A stretch of 64,000 nucleotides of DNA from Stercorarius parasiticus (lineage: Eukaryota > Chordata > Aves > Charadriiformes > Stercorariidae): assembly GCA_013396915.1 (NCBI GenBank), contig VWZL01001300.1:298493-362492 (forward strand), in the 5' to 3' direction. The translations under genes were made by a program, and so were the position numbers. Shown here piece by piece: positions 1-13,310 of this stretch. The notes below the pieces were generated by a model that was given only the letters and a program-made list of their open reading frames with translations, had not been told where the DNA came from and did no database searches. Position 1 is the first letter of the stretch. Each line of letters starts with the position of its first letter.

Positions 1-729
1 GAGAGCCGCTGAAGGTGTGTGCAAATTCAACCAAGGGAAGTACCTGCCAGTGCCTTGTCTGCGCAAACATCATCGGGCCATAAAGACTGCTGCATATTCA
101 ACAGTCTGGACCAGATCTTGACTTCAGGGCTTGGACTGAACAGCACAGGCTCATAGATCCTTGGAAATATTCCTTTCAGCCTTATTTACCCATCTGTCCC
201 TGTGTATTGCTCCTTTTTATTTTACCTTTACATACCCTGGAACTGGACTTAACATTTTGCAGGGCTCCATACCCAGTAAGAGAAGGTAATGGGAGCCAGC
301 TACAAATGTGTTTCCAAAATATTATTCTGGACTCCACTATCATACAAGTGGCTGGCTCTGCAATCAATAGCTAGGCAAGAACAGCTTCTTAAAACCAATT
401 TTAAAACAACAGCAGGCTCAACAACAACAAAATACCTCTGATAAGGACACTACAAGCCCATTGACATGAGAGCTCTGAATTCCTCTAAAGAAGTGAGTCC
501 CCAAGCTCTTGAGCTCCCAGCAACTGAGCAGCTCATCTGAGCACCAACCAGCTTCTGCTGAGTGAACAGAAAACAAGACGAAGTTAAGCTGAGGGAGAAT
601 AAAAAGAGCAGCTAATTTCATCTTCTGTTTGGGACATTGGGAAAATCCACTCAGACCAAGAGGGGCACTGAAAGAGCAGGACTAGGAAGGTGCTCTCAGT
701 GCAGTACAGAAGCCTGTGCTTTCCTGTTC
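1..729. other. FGF13 intron, unique sequence
   Basis: AT-rich intronic sequence downstream of exon Y in gene orientation. I see no exon, repeat or regulatory motif that I can support. Short open frames here are chance-level. Confidence 0.6.
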
Positions 730-1147
730 ATAGAATCACAGAATGGTTTGGGTTGGAAGGGACCTCAAAGATCACCCACTCCCACCCCCCTGCCCTGGGC
801 AGGGACACCTCCCACCAGACCAGGTTGCTCCAAGCCCCATCCAGCCTGGCCTTGAGCACCTCCAGGGATGGAGCAGTCACAGCTTCCCTGGGCAGCCTGG
901 GCCAGGGGCTCACCACCCCCACAGCAAAGAAGTTCTTCCTCAGATCTCATCTAAATCTACCCTCTTCCAGTTTGAAGCCATTCCCCCTTTTCCTATGGCT
1001 CCCCTCCCTGATCCCGAGTCCCTCCCCAGCTTTCCTGGAGCCCCTTCAGATACTGGAAGGCTGCTATAAGGTCTCCCCGGAGCCTTCTCTTCTCCAGGCT
1101 GAACACCCCCAGCTCTCTCAGCCTGTCCTCATAGGAGAGGTGCTCTG
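730..1147 (-). mobile_element. CR1 LINE fragment, 5'-truncated (copy 1)
   Basis: The left edge carries the inverted CR1 3' end (ATAGAATCACAGAATGG, then GGTTGGAAGGGACC). The right edge reaches the CR1 segment that reads GAGCACCTCTCCTATGAGGA on the minus strand, in the decayed C-terminus of ORF2. About 418 bp survive of an element normally 4-5 kb long. The 3' region has the GGTCTGGTGGGAGGTGTCCC signature shared with copies 5, 6 and 9. It is inserted in the same orientation as FGF13. Confidence 0.95.
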
Positions 1148-4100
1148 AGCGGTTTTCTGAGAACGGGCTGCTTACGAAAGCATGAGCATCTGTGAGAAAT
1201 GATTTAGGTGATTTGAAATGGGAAACAGAGCTTTGTTTCCCTGCTTCCTGTTTAAACACAGTCATGAGCATCAGTGCCTAAAAGCTGTCAGGATGCAGAG
1301 GCTTTTCAAAAAGCTGTGGCCCTGTTGAAAAACAAAGTGCTTAAAGTCAGGCACCTAAATATACGCTTGCGTGTCCAACTCAGAGCAAGGTGAGCCTCAT
1401 GCCACAGCAGCTTCCCAGCTCACCAGGAGACGGTCTCGGCCCGCAAAAGCCACAGGCTGACAGAGCAGCGCAAACCTGCCCTCATGGGGACAGGCCACCC
1501 AGACAGCTGCCACCAGGACCCCCGCCAAATTAGAGGACTCCACTGTGGAAACTCAGCCCCATTTTCAAACAGGAGGGTGCCGACAGTCAGTGCAGCAGCT
1601 GAGAGATCTTCTTAGGTATGGGACTTCCCAGGACTTAAATGTGTTTGGTTTTCGGAAACATTAGGTCTCACCTGCACTTCTCAATGTGGGCACAGACTCA
1701 ACTGGGTGTTGAAATAATCACAAATATCAGAAATATCGGTAAGATGCAAGAAAGGAGCTTAAAATTTTCAGTGAAAATTTCCCATCTAGAAATTCTAAAC
1801 ACAGATGAGCAAGCGGTATTTTTTAAGAGCACAGTGACAAGTACATATCATCCCTAACGTCAGGATCTTAAACAAACTGCAGACTGTGCTACACTAAATT
1901 ACTGTCCAGCACATGAGGCTGTTTCGGGATGTCTCTAGGGCCATGCTGTCCTACAATTACTTTAGAGAGAAAACAATATGCTACATACCCTGAAATAAGT
2001 ATTTCAGAAATGCACAGATTTCTAGCATTTTCTTCATTTTAGTTTGAAAAGTGGTAACTCAGGGTACAGTTATGGTCTAGAGATATGTCTCCTTTTTTTT
2101 AACTTTTTCATGTATTTAAGTGATCTCTTGATTTGAGGTGCCTTTGGTCAGCAACAAATAACTTTAATAGGCTTGTTACTTTGTTACCAGAGTTTTGACA
2201 CTCACAGAGAAGAGGATTTACCCCTTTGTCATGTATTAGAGGAAAGGTGTTAATTCAGGTGACATTTGGAAGCTTTCTCTGTATCTAGAAGAAAGCAGTG
2301 AATGGGGTAAATGTTAACTGACTGTCAATGGCAGTTCAGGACTATTACACACGCCCATTGTGTTTCTAAATTAGTTTTTCTGCAACTTCTTATACCGTCT
2401 TGTATGTCAATCACCCTTCTTGGAATGAAAAGTCCACCCTCTCCAGCTGGTGTCTAACAGGGGATTCAATTGTATTTTGGAGCCAAGGCTTCCAGTTTGC
2501 CCACAGTGACAATTCCTTCCCTGTACCTTCAGCTTTGACGTGGCTGGGACACAACCCCTCTGGTGTGGCCATCGGGGCTTAATTTCTGGGAGGAACATTC
2601 AAACAGAGCAATGCTGCTGTTCTGCTCTTCACACAACTCCAGACCCAGCCCAAGACCCACCTCCTCTGAAGTTCAGCCTCATGACTATCCAAGGAACGCT
2701 GAATAGTGCCACCATAGGTACCAGTTAGCTTTCTGGTGCATAACACAGGAAGTTTATTAAACCTTCTCCTCCATAAACCAGTATTCTAAGGAAAAATTAA
2801 GGGATATATCTCTGACTTCAAAGAATTCTTTCCGGTTTGGGCCCTGGATAACTCTGAAATGGGTGGGAACTGATTCTCCATTGCCAAACAGCTTAGGCCA
2901 GGCTAAGCACAACTATCTGATGGGAAATGGAGAAGGAGACGCCACATTCTGCCCTCCTTCAACACTCAACCTGGTGTGTTCAAGACAGCAATGGCACACG
3001 GAATTTACAGGGGAATTTGCTGCCTACCAAGGTTTGAGAGTGCAGGATTTTCTTAACAATGGGAACACTTCCAAGACCATTCTGTTACCTCAAGCTTTAA
3101 CTGCCCTAGATAGAGGGCAGGGGATGGTGCAGTCTTACTCTTTTGTGCATGTTCTCTCAACGCTGATGACACATCACTTAGACTGATGGGGGGACGCACT
3201 TTCTGCTATTTTTAGGCTCCCACAAACCAAAAGATGAGATAAACAATACTACCCGAGCTGGATAAAACAAGGTAACACCGAACAGAACAGGTCATACGAG
3301 GAAATTGTGTGGGATGCTGATCTTTATCACCTATTTCCTTAATTTAAAATGTATGAGAGCATATTCCATGCATCAATGCAGCTGTCACTCACAAAGGTGC
3401 CCACTTGAACATACGACTGATGTACAGTAATAGTAACTCCTTTTTTGGCAACCCAGCCAAAGGAGTCAATGGGGAATTTGAGTACCTACTTAAAGCACTA
3501 AAAATGGCTAAGTGCCACCAGAGACACGCACAAATATTTCACCCCACTGTGAGGAAGAAAAGTGGCTAGTATGAAGAAACCAGGCACTGACGAGACTGTG
3601 TCTAATATTCTTTTACCCAGAAATATCTTATATATTTGACTCAACACTCAGTGCTGACAAGTTTTCCCAACTCTTTTCAAGCCAGGGAACTGATGATGAA
3701 AATTAAGGTGAAAGGCAGATTACTATTTAGCTCTTGTTATGTCACGCTTAACAGCCTGCTAATAAATGAACATCAAGAAAATACTTATTACCAACTTTCC
3801 TGTAGTTTAAGCAGCGGGTTGTGCCTAGAGTAAACCAGGCACTTTTGTTTAATTCAACAGAGGGAGAAATATTCTGGAATAGAGGAGGAAGAGCTGCTTT
3901 GCTCCTGACAACTACCCAGGGTAGAGCAGAGCTCCCCGATGCTGCACACTGCGTGTGGCTACCACAGCTGGCGGGGCAGGAGGTGGGGACCGGGGCACCC
4001 ACACCCAGCAGGACCCCCTCTGCACCCCTCCATCAGCTGTGGAGTGACCCTCTGCAGCACCGTATAAGGATGATCTCCTGTGCCGATGCTGCTCCATGAA

Positions 4101-6698
4101 CACAACCCATTTGTTTTCCTACCTCTGCTGCTGCTAAGACAGTATTTTAACAACCAGGCTGCAGTTCCTCAATATAATTTGAGAGGCAAGATTAAAGCAA
4201 CATTCTTTTCTATGCTCCACTCCATGTTTTGCTGTGCTCTTCCAATCAATCCATGAAGCATCCAGTGTTTGTTTTTATCTTTGGCTGCAATTAAACTTAC
4301 AGGAAACATGTGGTAAACGTAACCTTCCCACGGGGAATATTACTCTGCAAGCCACTGACTAACCACTAGATAAAACACCTAAATGACACCAGCATCAATT
4401 TTTCACAAAGCAAGACTAAGATGAACATCTCACAGTAATAATGTTAATTACACTCGGTGGATAAAATGAGGAGAAAAACACCCAGAGAATTCAGTGAGGG
4501 ATGCTAAGATCTGTAATGCTTAAATAGCTAAATGCAATTAAAAGACTCACTTTTTAGTCATCAGCACTTTTGCAGCTCTACCGTAGGACATAAGCACTGG
4601 AGCCAATGCACTGTGACAAGAGAACAGATTTCTCCTTTGCTCTACGGCTGACAATCCTTTATCTGTGGGATGTTTGACATTTTATGCTGTTTTTTTTTTT
4701 AAATAAACTTGGCACAACTGAACAATCAGACGAATGTAACAATTAGCAGCCATTTTCCAAAGCAATCGTTTATCCCATCAGATCGTATATGATTTTTAGA
4801 TGTGACCAAGAGTATTTTAATGTCAAAAAACAACGAGGGATCTTCACATGAGGCTAAAACACACCTGAATATCCAACATCCGTTTGACTGAATGCTGTTG
4901 AGCCCACCTAGGCTGGGTTTAGCATGGATGTGTGTCCTTCAGGAGTTGTGAGCAGTTGTTTGCAGGATCCAGGTGCCTTTTAGAGCAGATCTGCTTAATC
5001 TCAACCATATCAGTACAACAAAGCCTAATCACAGAAGCAGCTCAAAATGCAAAACCTCTCTGAGCTCACCTGCAGTTTGTTAAAAGCCAGGAAAACACAG
5101 AAAGGCCCAGCTGCTCCATGGGTTGGCATCACCTCCAACCTTTTTCATAGGGACAGCTGTGACAACTCTTCAGTCAAACATTCTTCATCATTTCACATCC
5201 ACCCTTAGCAAAATAACCATGTAATTTTGGCTGGAGCTTAAAGGCACTGCCTCCACAGATTAAGATTCTCTTAACCTCTTGGCCTGCATATCATAACAAG
5301 TTTTACCAGCATCCTTTGAATCAGGTTTATTAGTTAGAGCCAATTAAGCATTGGATAAACATGCCCTGCTGACCAGTCATTTTGAAACAGCCACAGAAAG
5401 CCACAAAACTATTCCACGAGCCACGGGCACATGTGAATATCAAATATTCCTTTATTATAAAAATGAGACTGGCTGTCCTTCACCAGAGCAAGTGCATAGG
5501 GAAATGACCGGTTCCCACCCACCGGCACCATGGAGGGCAACCTGTCACCTATCATCACCTTACACAAGTCTTTCTACTTTATTTCATCCTTAAGTAATAC
5601 CTTGTTGCTATGTTGCAACACATACTTCAGCTCATCTACCTGAATTGCTTGTTGAAATATGCATGTGTTCTTTAATTACCACAGTTTCATTATTTTTACA
5701 GCTAACTTTACAATCGATTGCTAATCAAAATCAATTCTGGCACACAGCTCGCACAATTATTCCTTGGGAAAATATCCTGACTTTATTACCACTTTCATCC
5801 AAAAACCAAACAAGGTCACTATAATTTTCTGGATATTAGGTTGGCTGCCGCGCATCAGCATACCCACAATTCATTTACCAGATCAAATAGCTGAACGGTA
5901 AACAAGCAGGACTCCTCAAGCCCTAGTTTCCCCTGTGTATATGTCCCCAAACTAAAACCAAAAAAGCAAAATAAAAAAAAAGTCAAAACTTTATTTAGGT
6001 TTCTACAATGGGATGTTAAATTAGCCCGGTTGCCCAGTAACTATAAAAATTAGCCCCTTATCTTTATAAAGTCCAGTTACGAATCTCACAGATACAAAAT
6101 ACGAAGCAGAAACCTGTCGTCGGACTTGCAGAATTACCTCCAAGTGCTCTCAGCAAGATTAGATTACAAATCAATGACAGCTACGCTGAGAGCCAAATTA
6201 TGGCTGACCCTGAGTGAGTATAAAAAAGGTGAAGAATGTGCAATACCTTCCTTTTTCCTCTATTCTGTTTCCAGATAATACCATGCACAACTCAACCCAT
6301 TCAGCTTTCACAGGTAATTGTTTTTTTTTTTTGTTTGATGTCCAATAAAACATTTCCTTTCTCCTTCAAATGATAAGTTTTGTTTTAATGTGGTTTTGCA
6401 ATGTTTTCCCACAATCTGCACCACTTCAGAACAATATCTAATTTTGAACTAAAAAGCCAAAACGTCCTGTTTTAAAGAACTGCAACACTTTTTTCTTTTA
6501 ACCAGGCTGAAGCTACTTGCTGAACATCACTCATTCATCTCCAAACTCCAGCTCTCCATGAAAAATGGTTTTGTACCATTTCCTTCCTAATGTTATGGTT
6601 AATCACCCAGGAGATTCCTTTTCCTCATGAAAATTTTAGGCACTTCAATAAAGTTTAAGCTATAAGGCTAGTTTGCAAGGAACCCCATGTTATTATTG
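1148..6698. other. FGF13 intron, unique AT-rich sequence
   Basis: No coding exon, RNA gene or known repeat was recognised in these 5.5 kb. The only low-complexity feature is a poly-T run at about 4690-4700 and another at about 6320-6332. The open frames are short and resemble nothing known. Confidence 0.55.
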
Positions 6699-7070
6699 GC
6701 CTGGGGAGGAAAAGGCTCCTGGGAGACCTTAGAGCCCCTTCCAGTCCCTGAAGGGGGCCTACAGGAAAGCTGGGGAGGGGCTGTTGGCAAGGACATGTAG
6801 CAATAGGACGAGGGGCAATGGTTTTAAACTAGAGCAGGGTGGGTTCAGATGAGACATTAGGAAGACGTTCTTTACACTGAGGGTGGTGAGACACTGTCCC
6901 AGGTTGCCCAGAGAGGTGGTGGAGGCCCCATCCCTGGAGACATTCAAGGCCAGGCTTAATGAGGCTCTGAGCAACCTGATCTAAAGATGTGCCTGCTTAC
7001 TGCAGGGGGGTTGGACTAGATGACCTTTAGAGGTCCCTTCCAACCCAATGCATTCTATGATTCTGTGATT
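6699..7070 (+). mobile_element. CR1 LINE fragment, 5'-truncated (copy 2)
   Basis: Begins near GGAGGAAAAGGCTCC, in the ORF2 C-terminal remnant, and runs to the normal CR1 3' end, TTCCAACCCAATGCATTCTATGATTCTGTG. It has the subfamily signature GAGCAACCTGATCTA followed by CTGCAGGGGGGTTGG, shared with copy 11 at 61636 but not with copies 1, 5, 6 and 9. It is antisense to FGF13. Confidence 0.95.
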
Positions 7071-10000
7071 AATCAAAGGAGACCAGCTCCTCCATGGAGG
7101 GAAGAAACCCAAGTCCACCTGGGTGTGAGTCCTCTGGCTTGTCGAAGGGGATCCAGCCAAACAGGGGCAAAGCCATCACTAAAATCCCAGTATATCCTGG
7201 ACTGCAGATTAGGTGACGTGCTTTCCCTGCTGCACCGCTACTTTTCCAAAAGCTGATACTTTCAACCTGCTGCTGCTTCTGAACAGCCACGAGGAGTGGC
7301 CCATGGCAAATTCCAAAGCCACTCACCATTGTGGCAATGCCTATCATGGACAAAACAAGTCACCTCCAGCTTGGCACATTTATAAATACCCCAAATGCTC
7401 TCAGCTACCAAATATACACTGTTAAAAAATACGAGCTGTGTGGCCCAAGAGACAGGTTAGAGGAGAGAACTCCAAGGCTCACGCTTCATCATTTCCAGTG
7501 TTATCTGCTCATTTCACCAGATGACTGAGAACATGGAAGGCAAGCAGTGGAAGCTTTGCAAAATAAATACTCCTACATCAGTCGACAGCTTCTAGGCACT
7601 CAGCTAAAACGAAGTCATTTGTTTTCAAATTGCACATTAAGACTCGGAAGGGACGAAATTAACAACTTCATCATCTAATAATGCAATATTTGTAATATGG
7701 TAAGATCTAGAAGCCACAACCAGGTTCATAAATGGAACCTGCAAAGGGACTGAGACACAGATCCCTCTCTGAACAGACAATTAGTATTGCAAACTGATTA
7801 ATCATTGTTTCTACCATCAATAACTTGACTTAAATTGTGTATGGAGACACAAATAACTAGAGACAAAGCTCTGGATCTTTTTGCACTGTTTTGGCTATGC
7901 ATGCCACAGTTTTACAATTAATGAATCCAGTCAACTGGACGACATGCATATCTACTCTCAGCTGAAGGTGGAAGGATTTTGCAGTTTCATACAGCCCTTC
8001 CCTACTTTACATCTTGCCTCTTCTAAGCGTCTTTGGAGCACAAAGAGTGGCAAGCTGTGATGTCCCAGTTCACCATTTCAAAACATGGACAGACTAGAAG
8101 AATCTGATTAAAAAAAAAATTCCCCCTTTTGTGGTTTTTTTTGGCAAATTAGAGTATCTGCTAATTTAATTTTGGGTGAAATTCAGGTCTTTGCAAAGGT
8201 TAATTTTTTATTTTCCATTTCCAGCACCTGGAAATGATATTCAATGGATATGTCTAAATGAAAGGTTTCCATTTACAGATTTTTTTTTCACGAAGATTTT
8301 TTTTTTAATTAATATTTTACCAAAATCAGGAAGAACTCCTGAAATGTTTCAGTTTCACCAAGCCTTCAGCCCAAAAGATGTCACAGTGAAAACGAATGAA
8401 GAGTTTTGCTACCCTTAATATACGTCCATATTAAGTGACGGGGCTGATGCTCCCTGTAGGTAGGAAAAGCTTGTAGATATGATGGGACAGAAGGAGCACA
8501 CTGTCATCTCCAAGTGGTGGTAGCAGTGGGAACTGAGGGAAAACCCATCTCAGACATGATGAGTGCATTACGTATCTTATTTCTGCCATTGTCAACAAGA
8601 CCTACATAGCTGTGAAATTTAAGCTATTATAAAAGCTGCCGATACGTACGTACAGGCTATAAACAACTGGCTCCGTTCAGAAATAAGGAAGGACTGTCAT
8701 TTTTATTAAGCAGGAACAATCAATAAAACAGAAGAGACACTGAGAAAACTTACATTCCAGCTACTATAGCAACATCTTCTTAATCAATAGGGAGAATGCA
8801 AAGAATATGCAAAGCAACGGACAACGCAGCTGCAATTACTACTTCACGTGGGACCACGCTTCATTTGCATTGTGACATCCAATCAGTCAGAATTAAGTTT
8901 TGTGTGCTACCCTATGTCCCCAGATCTCTCCTTCAGCTAATCTGTCACATCCTTTTACAGAAGTGTTACAAATAAGATTTATCAAGATGACAAATAGAGC
9001 TTTCATTCCTACAGCACACCGCGCCTGCCGTGCTCAGTGTACAATCAGCAGCTCAGCTGCTAAGCAACAAAAAGAAACAGAGAAAGAAAAAAGTCGTCCC
9101 CCTCCCATCTCCCCAAACCCCATCAGAAATGCCCATCTTTCGGCACACCGAGTAGGAACCACCATCATGAGAAAGGGAATCAGTTGCACCATGGACACTC
9201 TGAATTCTCACACATGGGGGAAAAAAGTTATGCTTATTTGCCATGTCTCTGATTAACAACAACCTTTGATTTACTGGGTCCTAAAGCAAATTCCTGTTTT
9301 CAGAAACATGTTATGTTCTTCCTTTTTTTGAAGCTGACTCATAAAATAACTGCTGCCTGGGGCAACGTAATGTCTGCTGTTGCCCTCACCAACACGCTGC
9401 TCCGACACTCCGTACTCTGCCAAGGTATTACCTTGACGTTTGTGTTCTCTCAATCAGCAGAACACACAGACAGCTCACATAACACGGAGCTCAGCAATCA
9501 CATTTCAGAGAAATCTACTTCTGAATGACTTTTAAACCACTATTACATTCATTTCAGATTTCCTCCTCTCCAATCCTTGTCAGAATTTACTAGACAGCAC
9601 ATACTACACGTTCTATTTAATATTGATATTCTGCTTTGTACTACTTTATTTCCACTAACCCAAGCACTGAATTTAATTGCCAGCCCTGCCATATATCTTT
9701 ATAACAAAACCAAACGATGTTTTGCTCTTCAGCCAAAACCACTCTTACCACCAAGGGAACCGACAGGGGAGAGGTCTGAAGACTGCCATGGTTTGTATCT
9801 GCAAGTCTAGAACCACCCACAGCAACAGGCTTCGATGCTACAGGTTTAGGTTTAGAGCCAAAATAACTTCAGCTCCACCACAACGTCCGTGGCAGTCAAG
9901 TGAAAAACTTGTAGCTGAATTTACAAACAAGTCACAGCAAGGTAACAAGTTTCCATAAACTGAAGGATCCAAGGTTCCTCTCTGCACTTTGTCTTTGTTC

Positions 10001-12411
10001 CTAGAAAATAAGGAACAATGCAGTTAATTTAGTCTGTCTCCGTTAAATTTGAATAAATTGGATGGCATCTTTGTACTTAAAATTTCCTCTACTTCAATGT
10101 AATTTATCCAAGAATCTATGATGCATATTTACTCTTATTTTCTTGGTTCAGCTTTTACTTATGTTGTATTATATAGCAGGCTTATCACAGTACTTATCAC
10201 AGGGTACAGAATTAACTCCAGTAGAGCAAAATAGATGGCTCTGTCTACAAATATTGTTATGGATGGGATAATTTAGTAGAACAACAGCTTAGAGACGCAT
10301 TTAAGAACCTGAGTATTACCTGAAGAGCTATGTGAGTGCTACCTGCATTTTAAGTGACGGTTCTTAGCTGGCTCCTAACAACTGAAGCACAGATTCATTC
10401 CTCGTTTCAAATGCTGAACGGCACAACCGGCCTGAGCTCTTCCCTTAGCTCTGATCCACATGGCACCTAAATGCCTCCCAGTCTTTGATATACTTATCTT
10501 TGCTAGATTCCTTTTAACTGAGATTCCTTTTAACTGATTTTGCCCGCGTTGCTGTATGTGGAGGGTATCTATTATCCCACACCTGAGCACAGCTCTCCCA
10601 GCAGCCAAGTCGCCTGACTCTGATTGCTATCGCTATCTCTGCATCCCCCAAGGGGAGAGCGGTGATACTCAGATGATGAAGAGTCTTTGGAAGCTCTGCA
10701 GATAGAGGAAGAGCTAGTAAATGGGAGAGAAACACAAAGTTCAGTCCATAGGCCATAGCCCCTTGAAGACAATGATACAACACCATAACCACATTCAAAA
10801 TAACCAGGACTTTAATTTTTCAAGCACAGTCTTATTTACCTACAAGGGGACAACGTGTATAATATCTAACAACTGAGCATCAGAAAATTTTCTGCAAGGC
10901 TTATCACCATTAAGAATAACAGGAAAATAAAGAAATCACCATACCAGGTAGAAATAGAGATCCACCTACCCCAGATCCTAAAAAGAAACGTATATGCACC
11001 GTGCAGTAATAACACCTCCTTTTCTCTCTCCTGCCAACTCTATTTGATATTATGAGAGTGGTTTAAATCCTAAAACATCTGAATATGAAACCCTGCCAAA
11101 ACCTAGTTGCAATTAATCTACAACTAGATATTTTGATCACTAGCACTTCCATGGAGACCAAGTACACCACCTCCCAGCTATCCCCATATGAACTCCAGTT
11201 TCTAGAGGATCCAGTTCAAATTTACTTTTTTTTTTTTTAAACTCTACATATTTATGGAAAAAACAGAACTTTGCATAAAAGTTCAGAAAACCAATGCCCA
11301 CCCCCAAATTGAACAGTGTTAAACACCCTTGAGCCAACATAGTATCAAAGCCAAGAGTCTGAGGGAAACTGAATTCACATCTCAGTCATCAGCTTTAACT
11401 GCAGACATATTCATTTGCCAATGGCCAGAAATACAGCGACAGTAAACCTCACCTTGTCACCCAGATTAACACCCTCCCACATCTGAAGTCTCCAAGCAGC
11501 CATTGTTTGCAAGAACCAAAGCCAGTTGCAGCTGAGGGACTACAAGGGAATGTCTATGCTCAGAGTTAACTTCAGGCTCAAAGCCAACTTCCAGACCAGA
11601 TTTGCACCAGCAACATTCCTGGCATCCTCTGCCTGCACCCCTGGGAGACCTGGTCACACTCAGCATTTTGAGACACCCCCAAGATCCCACCTCTGCAGTC
11701 TGAACTGGTCAACACGGCTGGACCTGAGCAGGATACAGCCCAACCACACAGCAGGTATTACACGTTTAGCTCTTCCTAATTAGCCAAATTAGCAACCACC
11801 GTGGCAGGCAGAAAGAAACCATGGGGCCCAACGCACTCAACCATTTTTGGACACACTCTTCAGTTCATCTGAAGACTCAGCTTTGTTGTTTCAATAGACG
11901 CTGGATCAAAACCCTCCTAAGGCCATCTGGTTTGACTTTGCTGCATGGTCTGCATCAGCAAGTAGCTAGAGAGTTCCCTTATTGAAATTTCTACATATTA
12001 AAAGTGCCAGAAAGGTACCTTTGAGTCATGTTGATAAATCCTTGTTTAATAGCTGTCAAGGGAACATGACAGATTAGCCAGAGGGGGGATCTCTGGGCAT
12101 CCAACACTCACAGGCGTATCATGTACAATAAAATGCAGATGTAAGGAGCGATCACATCACAGTGCCAGGCAGTATCATGTCTGCCCATAACATATGGATA
12201 TCAGACTGCATAAGAAAAATGGCATTATAAACCTTTATGGTGTTATCATAGGCTAAGGGAAACTCTGGAGCCTGTTTTGGCTGCAGAAGTCAATAGTACA
12301 AAACCCATGTGTTGCCTCACCATGAAGAAGGCAAACACAGCCTGGTCCTTGGAGAAGAGGCATCACCAGTCCAGCCCCGGACACAAGAGGCATGTGCTAT
12401 TCCTTTGATTG
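7071..12411. other. FGF13 intron, unique sequence
   Basis: No exon or interspersed repeat recognised. A poly-T run lies at 11226-11238 and a perfect 16-bp tandem duplication at 10506-10537. The 118-residue frame at 8900-9256 has no similarity I recognise. Confidence 0.55.
10506..10537. repeat. Perfect 16-bp tandem duplication
   Basis: The unit GATTCCTTTTAACTGA occurs twice with no spacer and no mismatch. It is most simply a recent replication-slippage duplication. Confidence 0.9.
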
Positions 12412-12416
12412 CCAGT
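12412..12416. repeat. Target-site duplication, left copy (CCAGT)
   Basis: The five bases CCAGT directly precede the TG of the solo LTR and are repeated directly after its terminal CA at 13069-13073. Five-base duplications are typical of ERVL (class III) integration. Confidence 0.88.
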
Positions 12417-13068
12417 TGTTATGGTTTGAGAAAACCCGTAACAATTTATTGTCATTTAGAAAATTATTCTGTCACCCGATAACCCCTCTCCACCCGGAAA
12501 GAGGCATAGGGAAAAGCAAGGAAACATGAGGGTTGAAATATAAATAGATTTAATAGGATAAGACTAAATAATTAACAATAATACTAAAGAACCAGTATTA
12601 ATCCTGATATTAATATAAGATACACAAGAATTATACTCAGCCAATTCTATCAAAAGTAGGAAGCCGTACACCCCCATTTACAGTGGACAGTAAATGCTGA
12701 ACACTGCGAGTGCTACGGCTTCGGGAGGAAGGGAAGGGCTCAGGGCTCCAGCACTGGGGCAAGGACTTTCTCTGGACCACCACCATCAAGGGAGAGAAAA
12801 ACTACGCAGTGAACTTTCTAATTTATATCGAATGTGACGTTCATGGTACAAAATAATCCTGTTGACCAGCCCAGGTCAAATGCCCAGGCCTCACTCCTCC
12901 TCATCCCTGGCACCTGGCAAGGCTTGAAAACACTGAGACCCTGAATCCCACATAGCCTAGCTGGCTATAAAGTAAATATTTTCACAAATTCAGATGCTAG
13001 TCTTCCAAAAGTGGAGTTTTTGCCAGCATTACAAGAGAAATTAGTCCTGTGTTGCTCAACCCAGGACA
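12417..13068 (-). mobile_element. Solo LTR of an ERVL-like endogenous retrovirus
   Basis: This 652-bp element starts TGTTATGGTTTGAG and ends CCCAGGACA, giving the TG...CA ends of an LTR, and is flanked by perfect CCAGT duplications. The ends and AT-rich middle resemble abundant bird ERVL-type LTRs known from memory. Orientation is called minus because that strand carries a TATA-like motif (plus-strand positions 12822-12828) followed about 270 bases later by an ATTAAA poly(A) signal (12549-12554), the order expected for U3-R-U5. No gag, pol or env sequence lies between the duplications, so the internal region was lost, as happens when two LTRs recombine. It is oriented with FGF13, so its promoter and poly(A) signals face the gene's direction. 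The class assignment rests on the duplication length and remembered resemblance. Confidence 0.85.
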
Positions 13069-13073
13069 CCAGT
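13069..13073. repeat. Target-site duplication, right copy (CCAGT)
   Basis: Perfect match to the five bases at 12412-12416 on the other side of the LTR. The match fixes both LTR ends to the base. Confidence 0.88.
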
Positions 13074-13245
13074 GTAACACAGCGCCTTCCACCAGGGGCT
13101 GAACTTCCTTCTTTTGTCAAATATCCATTGCACCCAAGCAGTTACGTGAAGCAGATTAAATCAAAATACAAGTGATTTGGCCTTTAGACCACCCATGTAA
13201 CAACAAGACCCCACTTTTCCCTGTGCTACTGCTGCTGCCCCCTTG

Positions 13246-13310
13246 AATCATAGAATGGTTCAGGTTGGAAGGGACCTTAAAGATCATCTAGTTCCAACCT
13301 CAAATCTCCA
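13246..13310 (-). mobile_element. Short CR1 3'-end stub (copy 3)
   Basis: Only the terminal part of the CR1 3' end is present, inverted (AATCATAGAATGGTT, then GGTTGGAAGGGACC and AAGATCATCTAGTTCC). Similarity stops after TTCCAACC. At about 65 bp this is an extremely 5'-truncated insertion or a remnant. Confidence 0.9.
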
